Source: Sycobia sp. Sy_11
Taxonomy: Eukaryota; Arthropoda; Insecta; Hymenoptera; Epichrysomallidae
Reading direction: 5' to 3'
NCBI GenBank assembly: GCA_018907035.1
Contig: JACCIC010000064.1
Coordinates: 2,316,001-2,380,000 of the forward strand
Length of the DNA stretch: 64,000 nt
The position numbers and the translations under genes were made by a program. Below, piece after piece: positions 45,303-55,442 of the stretch; positions within the stretch are counted from its first letter, which is position 1, and each line of letters begins with the position of its first letter. The notes beneath the pieces were generated by a model. The model worked only from the letters and a program-made list of their open reading frames with translations, did no database searches and was not told where the DNA came from.

Positions 45303-46280
45303 TACGAGGGTGGATTGATAAGTTTCCGGCCTGCCCAAGAGATGGCGCCACTAGGCCTACCTTGAGGTGGCATTTTATAGTCCCATCCTTAGTTAGCTTG
45401 TAGCTATAGTTTCCGTCCGATCGCCATGTTAGTTTAGGTTTGAGAGTACGCTGAACAAGTCGCCTTTATATTTCTCGTAAAAATGGAAAAGCTGGAAAAT
45501 CGTGCTGTCATACGAACGTGTACAAAATATTTTGCACCAAAATTTGCGTATGGAAAAGCTCTGTGCAAGATGAGTGCCGCGTTTGCTAACAGTCGACAAA
45601 AATATTGATTCGAAAGAACATTTTTACCACCAATTTGGCGTTGTATAGGCGTAATCCAAGCAATTTTTTGCGTCGATTCGTAACCATTGACGAAACTTGG
45701 GTCCACCACTACACTCCTGAAACCAAACAACAGTCTAAACAGTGGATTGGACTAGGGGAACCAATTCCAAAGAAGACAAAAACAATTTTTTCGGCGAACA
45801 AGGTTATGGCTACTGTTTTTTAGGATGTAAGAGGTATTATATACATTGATTACGTTGAAAAGGGTAAAACTATCACTGGTCAATACTATGCAGACTTATT
45901 GCAACGTTTGAGCCACGAAGTGAAAATTAAACGACCTCATCTGGCGAGGAAAAAAATCTTGTGTCATCACGATAACGCAACTGCGCACACGTCAATCGTT
46001 GCGATGGCTAAAATGTGACCCGAGTGACTATTATCTGTTTCCTAACCTCAAAAAATGGCTTGATGGTAAGAGATTTGTTGACAATGAAAAAGTAATCGAA
46101 GCTGTAAATTGGTATTTTGAGGAGCTTGACGAATAAGTTTATAGAGATAGCATTACTAGATTAGAGCACCGCTATGAGAAACATATCAGCCTTGGAGGAG
46201 ATTATGTTGAAAAATAAAAAAAATTCTTAAAAACGTTGTTTTGCTTGGACAGGCCGGAAACTTATCAATCCACCTTCGTA
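45303..46280 (+). mobile_element. Irritans-type mariner relic (unit 2)
   Basis: Copy of 37,670-38,647, with the same terminal repeats, TA borders, stop codon and deletions. Confidence 0.8.
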
Positions 46281-46870
46281 TTAACTGGTGAGCTGATCAC
46301 ATCTCGTTGATCCATGTGATGCCCCCTTTAAAATTTTCTCTTTATTTGTAAATTAAAAAAGAAAGAGATATTTGAAATTAATTAATTATAACGTGATTAA
46401 TAAATTTTAAAAGTAATTAATAAACTGAATGAAAGTACAATTTCTCGTTAATATTCCAGCATTGGAAAAAAGAGCAACAACAACAATTAATTAAAGAAAT
46501 AGTTAATCACTTCAAAAAAAATTCATAAGAGAGAAATTATTAATTAGTTATTTAATTAATGAATATTAAATTAACTAATAGATTAAATAACGCAAGTAAA
46601 TAACCCATTGAGTAATGCTCGTTTAACAGTTATTACGACAAGATGGAACATACAACCAAAAATTTCGTATGTTTTGTCATGAATGAAGAAAAAAGACAAA
46701 AAAAGAAAGAAAAAAAATTAAATTGTTATTTTATTTTATTAAATTTTTATTTTATTTAATTAATTATTATTTAACAAAATTTAATTAACTGTTATTTAAC
46801 AAAATTTAATTAATCGTTGTCTGACAAAATTTGATTAATTATTATTGAATTTAATGATTAACATGTTATT
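46281..46870. other. Gypsy flank and AT-rich foldback-2 fragment (unit 2)
   Basis: Copy of 38,648-39,222 with a 16-bp AT-rich insertion near 46,738. Confidence 0.55.
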
Positions 46871-46872
46871 TA

Positions 46873-48080
46873 TCAGGTATGTGAATAAGTCTTTCCCGTT
46901 TTTTTCAAATTTTGAGCCTTTATTGTGAAAAAATGGTTACAAATGAATTATTGAAAGTATTGGCCATCGCTAGCTACAACTTTTTCCTATCTTTCTGGCA
47001 ACATACGAATCCCGTTACGAAAAAATGCCATGCGTCATCGATCTGAAGAGATGGTAATCAAACGGAGCAACGTCTGGACTATACGGCGGGTGGGGTAGGA
47101 CTTCCCATTTGAGCGTCTCTAAGTATGTTTTCACCGGCGGTGCAACATGTGGGCGAGCATTGTCGTGTTGCAAAATAACTTTGTCGTGCCTGTCGGAGTA
47201 TTGTGGCCGTTTTTCTCGCAGTGCGCGGCTCAAACGCATCGATTGTCGTCGATAGACCTCGCATGTGATCCTTTCATTCGGTTTCAGAAGCTCATAGTAA
47301 ATCACACCTAGCTGGTCCCACCATATACAGAGCATGAGCTTGGCGCCATGAATATTTGGCTTGGCCGTCGATGATGATGCATGGCCGGGTAGTCCCCATG
47401 ATTTTCTTCGCTTCGGATTATCGTAACGTATCCACTTTTCATCGCCAGTCACGATACGATGCAGAAAACCCTTTCTTTTATGTCGCTGAAGCAGCTGTTC
47501 GCGAGTGAAAAAACGCCGTTCGACGTCTCTCAGCTTCAGTTCGTACGGCACCCAATTTCCTTGCTTTTGGATCATTCCCATGGCTTTCAAACGCTTGGAA
47601 ATGGTTGTTCGGTCAACTCCCAATGCTTCAGCAAGTTCTTCTTGCGTTTGACAAGAATCTTCATCAAGCAAAGTCGCCAATTCTCGATCTTCAAAGATTT
47701 GCGGCCGCCCGGAACGCTCCTTGTCTTCCACGTCGAAATCACCGCTTTTGAAGCGTCGAAACCATCCGCGAACACTTGAATCATCGACACAACCTTTTCC
47801 ATAAGCCTCCTGAAGCAATCGATGCGTCTCGGCAGCAGATTTCTTGAAATTGAACCAATAAAGTGAAACTTCCCGCAAATGACGTCGACTCGGCTCAAAT
47901 TTCGACATTTTTACGATATCAAAAATTTATGATGCGAAAAAATTTTAACTAATGTGTTAGTATGGAATTGTTGACATATGAATAAGCTTTGATTATGACA
48001 TATGTAACCATTGAATACTCGCACAGTATTGGTGGCGCCATCTCTTACAAAAAACGGGAAAGACTTATTCACACTCCTAA
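46873..48080 (-). mobile_element. Mauritiana-type mariner with 79-bp deletion
   Basis: Bounded by TCAGGTATGTGAATAAGTC and the complement of TTAGGAGTGTGAATAAGTC, with TA on both sides; 1,208 bp. The minus-strand frame 47,908-47,015 gives 297 residues identical in most positions to the complete copy at 57,058 and keeps both helix-turn-helix motifs, GDEKW, HDNARPH and VAPFDYH (DD34D). A deletion after MTHG shifts the frame so the last 50 residues are lost. The target is foldback-2 sequence: the same DNA without the element occurs at 61,000-61,010 (ATGTTATTTAATTTTC), giving a clean empty site. Confidence 0.9.
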
Positions 48081-48082
48081 TA

Positions 48083-48300
48083 ATTTTCTCTTAATTATTA
48101 CTCTTAATTGCATTTGTTACTAATAATTTTTAAAATACATCGATTTTACTTATTATTCATTTTATCGATTATTAAATTATTTAATATTCGTTATTTTGAT
48201 TGAGCAAAAAAAACAAAAATAAAAGAATACAACACATTTATTTGACAAATCATGGAACTCTGTAGTACCAAGAATCAATGGCTAGCAAGAGAGACAGCGC
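48083..48300 (+). repeat. Foldback-2 family fragment
   Basis: TTGCATTTGTTACTAATAAT, CGATTTTACTTATTATTC, TTTATCGATTATTA and TTGAGCAAAAAAAAC follow the order seen inverted at 61,690-61,560; GAACTCTGTAGTACC and GAGACAGCGCAAAAATCG match the outer end of foldback element 2. It passes directly into a gypsy Gag remnant. Confidence 0.6.
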
Positions 48301-48575
48301 AAAAATCGCTCCGTCGTAGCATTAAGCATGTTCTCATCCGTGAGCGGCGTCACCTTGCGGCATTCTGCGATGCTCTGAAGGAAATCCTCTTCGCTTTTTT
48401 CCTTGGAGCCATTGAACCGAATTTTCCATTGGCACACGGTTTTACCGATGTTTGTGCGCTGGGCCAACTGATGCGACAGCGTCGGTCGCGTTGTATTAAT
48501 GGGCATGCTGATCACATGTCGATGGTTAATTTGATGTCCTCTCCCCTCCAGGAACCTTGGTACCGTGGGTGACAA
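48275..48575 (-). pseudogene. Gypsy Gag fragment
   Basis: The minus strand reads LAQRTNIGKTVCQWKIRFNG, SKEKSEEDFLQSIAECRKVT, closely matching LAQRKDIGKTVLQWKMQFIG and KSVQEFLQKIAECRR in the duplicated gypsy relic. Only about 100 codons remain; the rest of Gag is replaced by foldback-2 sequence. It lacks the mariner insertion found at the corresponding place at 37,670. Confidence 0.7.
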
Positions 48576-49014
48576 GGTATCGACGACGTCGGCTCACTAA
48601 TCGGTATTGAAGATCTACTACAATCCGAGTGTTCGTTACTTTTCAAATATTGAAGATCGTAAGTATCTTGGAGAGTGACGCGATCGTGTCACAGAGTCTT
48701 GCTCACTTGTTTCTGGATAATTTAACGATGATTTTTAACAGCCTTTTATCTCTATGCACGCATATTTTTGTGACTTCACTCTCGCCTGTGCATTCTATAA
48801 AATCCGCCGGGCTATAGTTGGCTGCCAATAAGGAAACGAAAGAGTAACAAAAACTAATTTTCTCTTTACTTGTAAATTAAAAAAAAAGAAGGCGAGAAAA
48901 TTTTTCTTTCAGTATAGTCTGTTCAAGGCAAATATAGACCGATTTAAAATTCTCTTTTTAGATTAAATTTTATACTCAGTATATTTAAAATACAATTTTG
49001 AAGAGCGCGTTCAA
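48576..49014. other. Gypsy 5' flank, no gene
   Basis: The start (ATGCTGATCACATGTCGATG, near 48,505-48,530) and AATTTTCTCTTTACTTGTAA at about 48,855 are shared with 38,655-38,720; about 270 bp between them are specific to this copy. No coding frame recognised. Confidence 0.5.
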
Positions 49015-49216
49015 TGTATTAGACCGGCGGCCGCTAGCCCCTCTAATACGCGCCACACACACACTACTATACACGCTCACCGAACAGCGTGAGCCACAAC
49101 GAATATTGAGAACGCGCGAATTCCAATATATACAACGCGTGTACGAAAACGAATGCACCCGCTGTATTTAATTAAATTAATTAAATGACATGAATAAATG
49201 TATTTACGATATATAT
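49015..49216 (+). mobile_element. LTR of family B, left part (split by insertion)
   Basis: It starts TGTATTAGACCGGCGG, like TGTATTAGGCC at 12,184, and contains CACCCGCTGTATTTAATTA, as CACCCGCCGCATTTAATTA there. At ACGATATATAT it is interrupted by the family A element. Its continuation is at 59,460. Confidence 0.6.
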
Positions 49217-50318
49217 TGTAACATGTATAGGTTAGTTCGACCTATACATGTTAATATTATTAACAAATAGGAAAAAGGGAGGGAAAAAGGGAAAGAGAGA
49301 GAGAGAAAGAGAATAAAGAGGAATATAATATAGAAAAATTATTATTATAATATAGTTAGTTTTTTTTAGCTGACAAGTTGTTAGTAAAAATTTTTGCTTT
49401 TTTCTTCTCTTGACTATTGTCGAATATTGAAAAATCATTATTAAGATTCAATCGTGATAGTGAAATTTCGTTGACTGATACAAATTGTGCAAAAGATAGT
49501 TTCTTGTTTATAAAAAGGTCATTGCCGAGGAAAGGCATTCAAACTCGCCGGTTATCTAACAACAAGGAGCTCACGTTCATTTCGTCGTTGGGTCGTATTT
49601 TTTCGGCGTCGGTGTATTAAGGTTGGTGTATTTTTCTTTTTATATATTTATTGTGCTTTTAGTTTTCGGTACAATATTATATACTTTTACTTCTCTTTAT
49701 TCGTTTTCTTTCCGATTAAAATTATTAGATATAACGAATTAATTTTAGTAGTTTGAGAGAGACGGAGAGATATAACCATAGACTAGGATAGCAAGAGTAG
49801 CAAGCGCGCATTCAACTTTATTTGATAGTACACCTTGTTCTTCTTAAGGTGGCGCTCTTGTTGCTCTGTCTCTCCGTTAGACTTATAAATTTACCTCTCT
49901 CACACCCAGTGTGAACGGATACGCGCGTTAGTTGATCACGGGTGCGTATTAGGTCGAGTTAGAATAAGAATTGTTATAATTTTATTAAATTAAATAAAAA
50001 TTTAAATTATTTTAATGATTAATAAAATAAATGTACTTTTGATTTTATTTTTCTTATATAGTAGAAAATATTAGACACATTCTCCTCCCTGTACCTGATC
50101 ATTAATCCGTCTTTCCCTGGATTACTGATAATTTATCCAAATATATTATTATTTATATAATTTCCAGGGTAAGTAAAGGTATGTCTGAGGAATAAATAAC
50201 AGCAAAGAACCTACAGTCCAAAAAGATTGTTTTAAACAATTTAATCCATTCGGGGTTTCTTGCACCTCTGTGAACGGGTACATCTACCGGGTGTTTAACA
50301 TTTAAGTACCCCGTTACG
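49217..50318 (+). repeat. 5' LTR of the family A element
   Basis: Starts TGTAACATGTATAGG, followed by a mirrored CCTATACATGTTAAT, so the first 38 bases can fold. Ends CCCGTTACG where the 3' LTR has CCCGCTACA. GT at 50,169 lies in CCAGG/GTAAGTAAAGG, a strong splice donor. The 3' copy differs by scattered substitutions and compensating small indels. Confidence 0.85.
50164..50174 (+). promoter_or_regulatory. Splice-donor-like site in the LTR
   Basis: CCAGGGTAAGT matches the donor consensus. In a transcript starting in the LTR it could join to the acceptor before the extra frame at 55,443. Not experimentally supported here. Confidence 0.45.
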
Positions 50319-51334
50319 GAAATGGCGGCCAACGCGATTTAGACATTTGAGAAGAAATTATTTTTTTTAATAATATCTTTTCTCTCACTCATATAGTAAT
50401 TTTGTCAAAGCACTTGGCGAATTAAAATACGCCAATTTTGAACCCACGAAGGAAAAATTTTCTTTTATATTTTTAAATAAATTTTTCTTTTTTATTGTTA
50501 ATAAGAAAGAAAATTTAGTTTTTCCCCTCGTTTCTCAGACTACTTTAAAAAAAAAGACGTGATTAAAAGATACAAAAATTTTTTTATGTGTGTATCTTTT
50601 ATAATATCAGGCTATATACAGAGTCTACCCTCCTTATCGACTAGGTGTCGCACCCATAGGCGTTAAAGTAAATATTTGCGTTAGCGTTTTAAAATATCTG
50701 TCACAGGATAAACAGTGTAAAGTGTGCGTGACGTGACTCCTTACAGAAACTAGGGGAATAAAAATAGTTTTAATTTTTTTTTTTTGAGTATTTTGTTGTT
50801 GGTATTTTGACAAAACCTAAGCCTAGTTCCATCTTTTAAAAAGTGGAGTAGGCAGAAGTGTTGAGCGTTGTTTGTTCCTGGGCTTAGAATACATTTTCTA
50901 TTTATTCTATTTGTTTTTGTTTTATTTACTTATTAACTATTTATTAATTGTTTTTTATTATATTTTTTTTTATTTTATCAAATTAATAATATTTAGATAT
51001 AGTAGGAATTGATACCTCTCAAGGGACGGAGACATCAATTCCCACCATTAATAAATAAATACAATAAAATCAAAGCCCAGGATAACACCTCAGGCTTGCC
51101 ATATAAGGCAATGCAAATTAATTTAAAGTTTTCCCAAAAAGAGGAGTCACCTCACGAGCACTGAGGAACTCAAATTGTGTTAGCGAGGAAATATTTTATA
51201 TTGTATTTTTTCCTTTAGCTTATAGAAAGCACCCATTTTTTTAGCAGGTCCCTCTATAAAGATAATAGCAACACAGTTTGAGTTATCCTCCACTTTTATT
51301 ATTATATATATAGGTAGCTTTTGTGTATTACGAC
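50319..51334 (+). other. Primer site and 5' untranslated region of the family A element
   Basis: TGGCGGCCAACG (50,323-50,334) lies four bases after the LTR and fits a primer-binding site. The remaining ~1 kb is AT-rich leader without long frames; TATATATATAGGTAGC just before the gag start could hold an acceptor-like AG. Confidence 0.55.
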
Positions 51335-53275
51335 ATGGCCAAGAGATCAACCTCTCCCTCCTTTAAAGCACCATCGACTCCAGTCGACCAATGGTACTTA
51401 TACCTAACAGGAGGTGAAGCTGATGATTACCTCCATCAGCTGTCTCTGCGAAGCGATGGTACGATATTTGACAGGCTTCGCAGAATAAACCAATGGCTGA
51501 AAGGAGAGAATGACCAGGATGATTTTGTAGAAGAAATAGAAGAAGATCCGGGTCATGTCTTTCTTAAGCATGAGTCAGCCAGGAAATCCTTCATTGAAAG
51601 GATTATTGCCCAGGCTGATCCTTCCTGGCTAGACTCGGCGGCTGATGGAGAAGAGAGGCATCCGTTGGAGTCAGTGGAGCATGACGAAGAAGTCCAATAG
51701 AATCTCGAAGCCTCTAGATTGCGCTTGAGAGTGGGTCTGATCATCCATCCTGGTGTGGATGAGCAGACTGTTCTTCTAGGAGGCCTACTCCTTCTACAAG
51801 AACAGTCGGGACAGACGACCCCACCCCCGTCGTTAAGCGCAATCCCCACTTCCCAACCTGGTAGTCTACCTCCATGCACAATGGAGGATATTATGCGGTT
51901 TATGGCAGTTCAAGACCAACGAACGAAGAGGTTAGAAGAAGTGTTGGCTGCCATAACCAACCAATTGTCAGCTATGTCTTAAATTCGTTCCGCACCGGTC
52001 AGCAGTACACGACTGGCCGACGACCCTGCACGGAAGAAGGTACAGATACAAAACACATTTGTGTGTCACGCATCCACCGTGCAGGAAAAATCGTCAGTCT
52101 CCCTACAACCTCCAATCAGTGGTGTTTCGACGCCACGCTCAAGCCCTCGAGTCTGTGAACGTGGCTGGAAGGGGGAGAACTCCTCGAAGCCAACAGAAAC
52201 TTCGAGGATTACGCTGTCCGGAGGATTGCCCAGTGAGAAGTTAGAATTCATTGGGGGATCCAAGAGGGATATAGGTTTAGTGGACCGTAAATGGAATATC
52301 CATTATGAAGATTCCCATCAGGACCTAGAATTATTCGACAAGTGGATAGAGGAGCGCCAAAGAAGTTCGCAAATATCGGACGAAGAATTAACACAGGCGC
52401 TCCCCAAAATATTCAAGGGGAAGCAGAGTTATGGCTCGACGCTTTAAGAAAAAGAGGCATAACCGCCTGGAGTGAAGTCCGTACCGCTGCAAAGAATGGT
52501 ACGGAGCCGGTCCAGAATATCGAGGAAAATGGGTTAGAGAAGCTGAAACTCGAACTCAAGGAGCCAACGAACCTTCGAGTGATTATATCGCTTGTCTCCT
52601 CTCGATATTCGATCGGCTAAATCCACCTCTCCCCAAGACAGTACAATTGGATAGACTGCTGCGTAACGCACGCCCCGAAATCCAGCGAAGGATACCAAGG
52701 AAATCCATTAGGAATGTGCGGGAATTTCTAAATTTGCTCAGAGATGCCAAATTGGCATTGGAGTGTGAAAAATGCTATCACACTCCTCCTTCGCCGGATA
52801 AGGTGATTTTGCGTGAAGCCGCTTATAAATCGCCGAATTCTAAACAGACTAGAACTAAAGTGGCTGCGACTGTACATCAGGAAAATCCAGATCAAGAAAA
52901 TAGGATGAATCCTGATATGGCAGAAATACGCAAGGTACTGACTCGTTTGGAATCAAAATTCGGGCAGGTGGGACCTTCTATTAGCCGTCTACTTCTCAGG
53001 GAGATCGAAGGCCGAAACCAGAAGAAGAAAGAAGAGGGCCTTCGAAAACTAACCGCCAACCCTGGAGGCGGAATCGAACACCCACTAAGAAGAAATCTAC
53101 TAGAACTACCAGTCCGGAGCAGGTTAACAAAGCTCCGGAGGGTCGTCCTCCAGATCAAAAGAAGAGTAAGGACGGCCCCGTTAAATGTTATAAATGTGGT
53201 GAAATGGGTTACCGCATTTATAACTGCCCGAAATGTTCGGGAAAACGGGAAGCAAGGCGGCCAATAGGGGTCCGG
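51335..53275 (+). pseudogene. Family A Gag
   Basis: The ATG at 51,335 (MAKRSTSPSF) opens a frame continuing to 52,447 with only two stop codons (TAG at 51,698, TAA at 51,980). A shift near 52,425 leads into GEAELWLDALRKRGITAW, and another near 52,620 into LDRLLRNARPEIQRRIPRKS, NVREFLNLLRDAKLALE. The end reads CYKCGEMGYRIYNC (53,186-53,227): knuckle spacing C-x2-C-x4-H-x4-C with the His replaced by Tyr, followed by PKCSGKREARR. Gag builds the particle and packages RNA. The LLRNARPEIQ part is shared with the Gag in the tandem units. Confidence 0.7.
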
Positions 53276-53394
53276 TCGACTTGCAACCCAAACGTGACCC
53301 CAGACGAAAATATTCGAGGATCTTGTTCCTCGAATTTTCAGTCCTCCTCGACTAATCAGATCGAAGAGAGGCGTGATTGAGTTGAGGAAATTCC

Positions 53395-54370
53395 GTCGAC
53401 TGAGGAAAATGACAGTGGCGAATTAGATCCCGACCAAATTGCAGCACGGCGGGAAGAAGCGCGCTGGTGGATCCTGGTACGAGTTGCTGAGTATCGGATA
53501 TGTGCATTGTACGACACCGGCGAGTCTTGTACTGTCATGGGCAAGATCGGGTTACAATTAGCAACGGCTTGCCAGCGAGAGTTCCACCCAGCGCCTGGAG
53601 TTGGTGCTAGAAGCCCAGGAAACTCTCCGCTTTACGTCACGGGTCACGTCGAATGGCCGTTCGAATTGGCAGGGATCACGCGCAACGTGTTAGTTGCTGT
53701 GATCCCAACCCTTGAAGTAGATTGCTACGTAAGAGCCAATTTCGTACGAGCGTTCGGTACCACCCATGATCTGATTGATAATTCGCTGTGGGTCCAAGTA
53801 GCGAATAAACGGGTCAGGATGGAAGTAGCCGTAGTCACATGTAATCAAATCCAACGACTGGCACCGTTGCGATTGACTGACGGCTTATCTTCTGAAATTA
53901 TTCGAGTAGGCGAAATAAACTCAGAAGAAAATACTGGTTTTGGTCTGACCATGGAGTTTTCGAGGTTAGCATCCATTGGTCTCAGGGATATATCAGGGCA
54001 GGAACAAGAACGTATAATGAAGCTCTTAAATAAAATCCTGCCGGCGGGAGAAGTGCCACTGGGACGTACGACATGGGCCGAACATATAATAGCTGTAGGA
54101 GATGCTCGTCCTATACGCCAAAAGGCATATCCAGTCTCTATGAAAATACAAGAAGAGATGCATTCTCAAGTTAGAGAAATGTTAGAGACTGGAGTAGTCG
54201 AACCATCCACAAGTGGATAGTCAAGCCCAGTGGTGATGGTACGTAAAAGTAACGGGAAGTATAGATTTTGTATCGACTTTCGAAAAGTTAATTTAGTTTC
54301 GAAACCTGATGCATACCCGTTGCCTAACATGCCTTTTCATATCTAGACGATATTATCATCGCTACTGAGA
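53395..54370 (+). pseudogene. Family A pol: protease and RT N-terminal part
   Basis: One frame runs from about 53,400 to 54,220: EYRICALYDTGESCTVMGK (aspartic protease with intact DTG), VAVIPTLEVDCYVRANFVRA, then GRTTWAEHIIAVGDARPIRQ, KAYPVSMKIQEEM and REMLETGVVEPSTSG. A TAG where the family has Trp ends it. After the stop, SSPVVMVRKSNGKYRFCIDF and RKVNLVSKPDAYPLPNM continue the RT, then a deletion removes about 70-80 residues including the first catalytic Asp motif, and the frame shifts. Confidence 0.8.
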
Positions 54371-55030
54371 CATTCGAAGAACACTTAGACTGGATACGTC
54401 GTGTTGTTGCTCGAGTACATGAAGCTGGACTCACGATAAACCGAGAAAAGAGTGTCTTTGGACACACCGAAGTCAAATACTTAGGTATTCTCGTGAATCG
54501 CGAGGGATTCCGTCCCGATCCCGAGAAGATCGAACCAGTAATGCGCTACATGGAACCGAGAAACCTGAAGCAACTTAGACGTTTCCTCGGTATGGCATCG
54601 TGGTATAGGAAATTTCTAAAAGATTTCGCTACCATTGCCGAACCACTCACACGTCTAACTAGAAAAGACTGTCGTTATGAGTGCACCGAGGAACAACAAG
54701 CCTCTTTCGACAAGATCAAATCAATGATCGCTTCGGCACCCGTCCTGCATAGACCGTCGTTTGATATCCAGTTCACCGTGCAAACAGATGCGAGTGACAC
54801 TGGTATTGGCACTTCTCCATACCAAGTGGGTGACCTGGTATGGAAGAAAAATCGTGTCTTATCCTCGACGGCTCAAGGGGTAATGTCTAAATTAGCCCCT
54901 AAATACGTGGGTCCTTTTGTTATAATACAAAAGAAAGGGACTAATACGTATGAGCTGGAAGGTTGTGACGGGCGGATTGAACAGTTAGTTCATGCTGAAC
55001 AACTCAAGCGTACGTCCAACCCGAGGAAAA
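54335..55030 (+). pseudogene. Family A pol: RT active-site end fused to integrase C-terminal domain
   Basis: The reading resumes with YLDDIIIATETFEEH (the RT YxDD site, at about 54,340), REKSVFGHTEVKYLGILV, NREGFRPDPEKIEPVMRY, PRNLKQLRRFLGMASWYRKF, FATIAEPLTRLTRKD and FTVQTDASDTGIG (RNase H start). It then jumps in frame to SPYQVGDLVWKKNRVL and MSKLAPKYVGPFVIIQKKG, the GPF-type integrase C-terminal domain. The RNase H body, the HHCC zinc domain and the integrase catalytic core are absent. The joined frame is open across the deletion. Confidence 0.8.
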
Positions 55031-55394
55031 CGATCTCTTGGAGGATACTTCTACGCTGGAACCAGAGTATGAGGTTTTACCCCAACCACCGCTGGAACCA
55101 GAAGAAGAAGAAATGAATCCTCAACCTCCGTTGAATCACGACCAGGTGACAAGCGACCCACCTGTAAAGCGAGAATCTTCACTAGCAGGTGAAGATTCTA
55201 GAGCGAGGTCCTCTGCGCAGGACGATCCCGAGAATACTTGCGAAGCGTTAGGTTCAATCCCGGGTAGGAAACGAGGTCGTCCGCGTAAAAATAAACTTTT
55301 GATCCAGCGGTCTTCCTCTCAAGATATGGCGCCCTCTTGTCGAAAGGACCCAACAGAACGAAGACCGCGTGGGAGGCCACGGAAGGAGAAATAG
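55013..55394 (+). CDS. Family A pol tail with two AT-hook motifs
   Basis: Downstream of the integrase C-terminal domain, after a one-step frame change near 55,015, the frame encodes an acidic, proline-rich stretch (LEDTSTLEPEYEVLPQPPLE) and then two basic motifs: GRKRGRPRKNK at about 55,264-55,296 and RRPRGRPRKEK ending at the stop (55,391). GRPRK flanked by Arg/Lys is the AT-hook core, a minor-groove binder of AT-rich DNA. In chromoviruses a chromodomain occupies this tail and steers insertion; an AT-hook pair here could act similarly. This family's copies in the window lie against AT repeats. Whether the tail is made as part of integrase is unproven. Confidence 0.65.
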
Positions 55395-55419
55395 TATTCC
55401 CCTTCCTATTAATATAGTT

Positions 55420-55442
55420 CGTCCTTCTTTTATTTATTTCAG
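55420..55442 (+). promoter_or_regulatory. Splice-acceptor-like site before ORF3
   Basis: A pyrimidine-rich stretch, GTCCTTCTTTTATTTATTTC, is followed by AG directly at the ATG of the next frame (55,443). Together with the LTR donor near 50,169 it would allow a spliced subgenomic mRNA, as used for env in some retroelements. Confidence 0.5.

Larger units (their letters stand above)
39907..47555. repeat. Tandem duplication, unit 2 (7,649 bp)
   Basis: Near-identical direct copy of 32,277-39,906. Offset grows from 7,630 to 7,631 (extra A near 40,688), 7,633 (two more G in the run at about 42,180) and 7,649 (16-bp insertion near 46,738). The mariner at its right end continues uninterrupted beyond 47,555, so this unit marks the original right boundary. 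Confidence 0.9.

Noticed and set aside
53507..54220. Functional protease-RT from the longest pol frame
   Set aside because: The protease DTG is intact, but the frame ends at a stop in the RT start and the RT palm and integrase core are deleted, so the element cannot replicate by itself.
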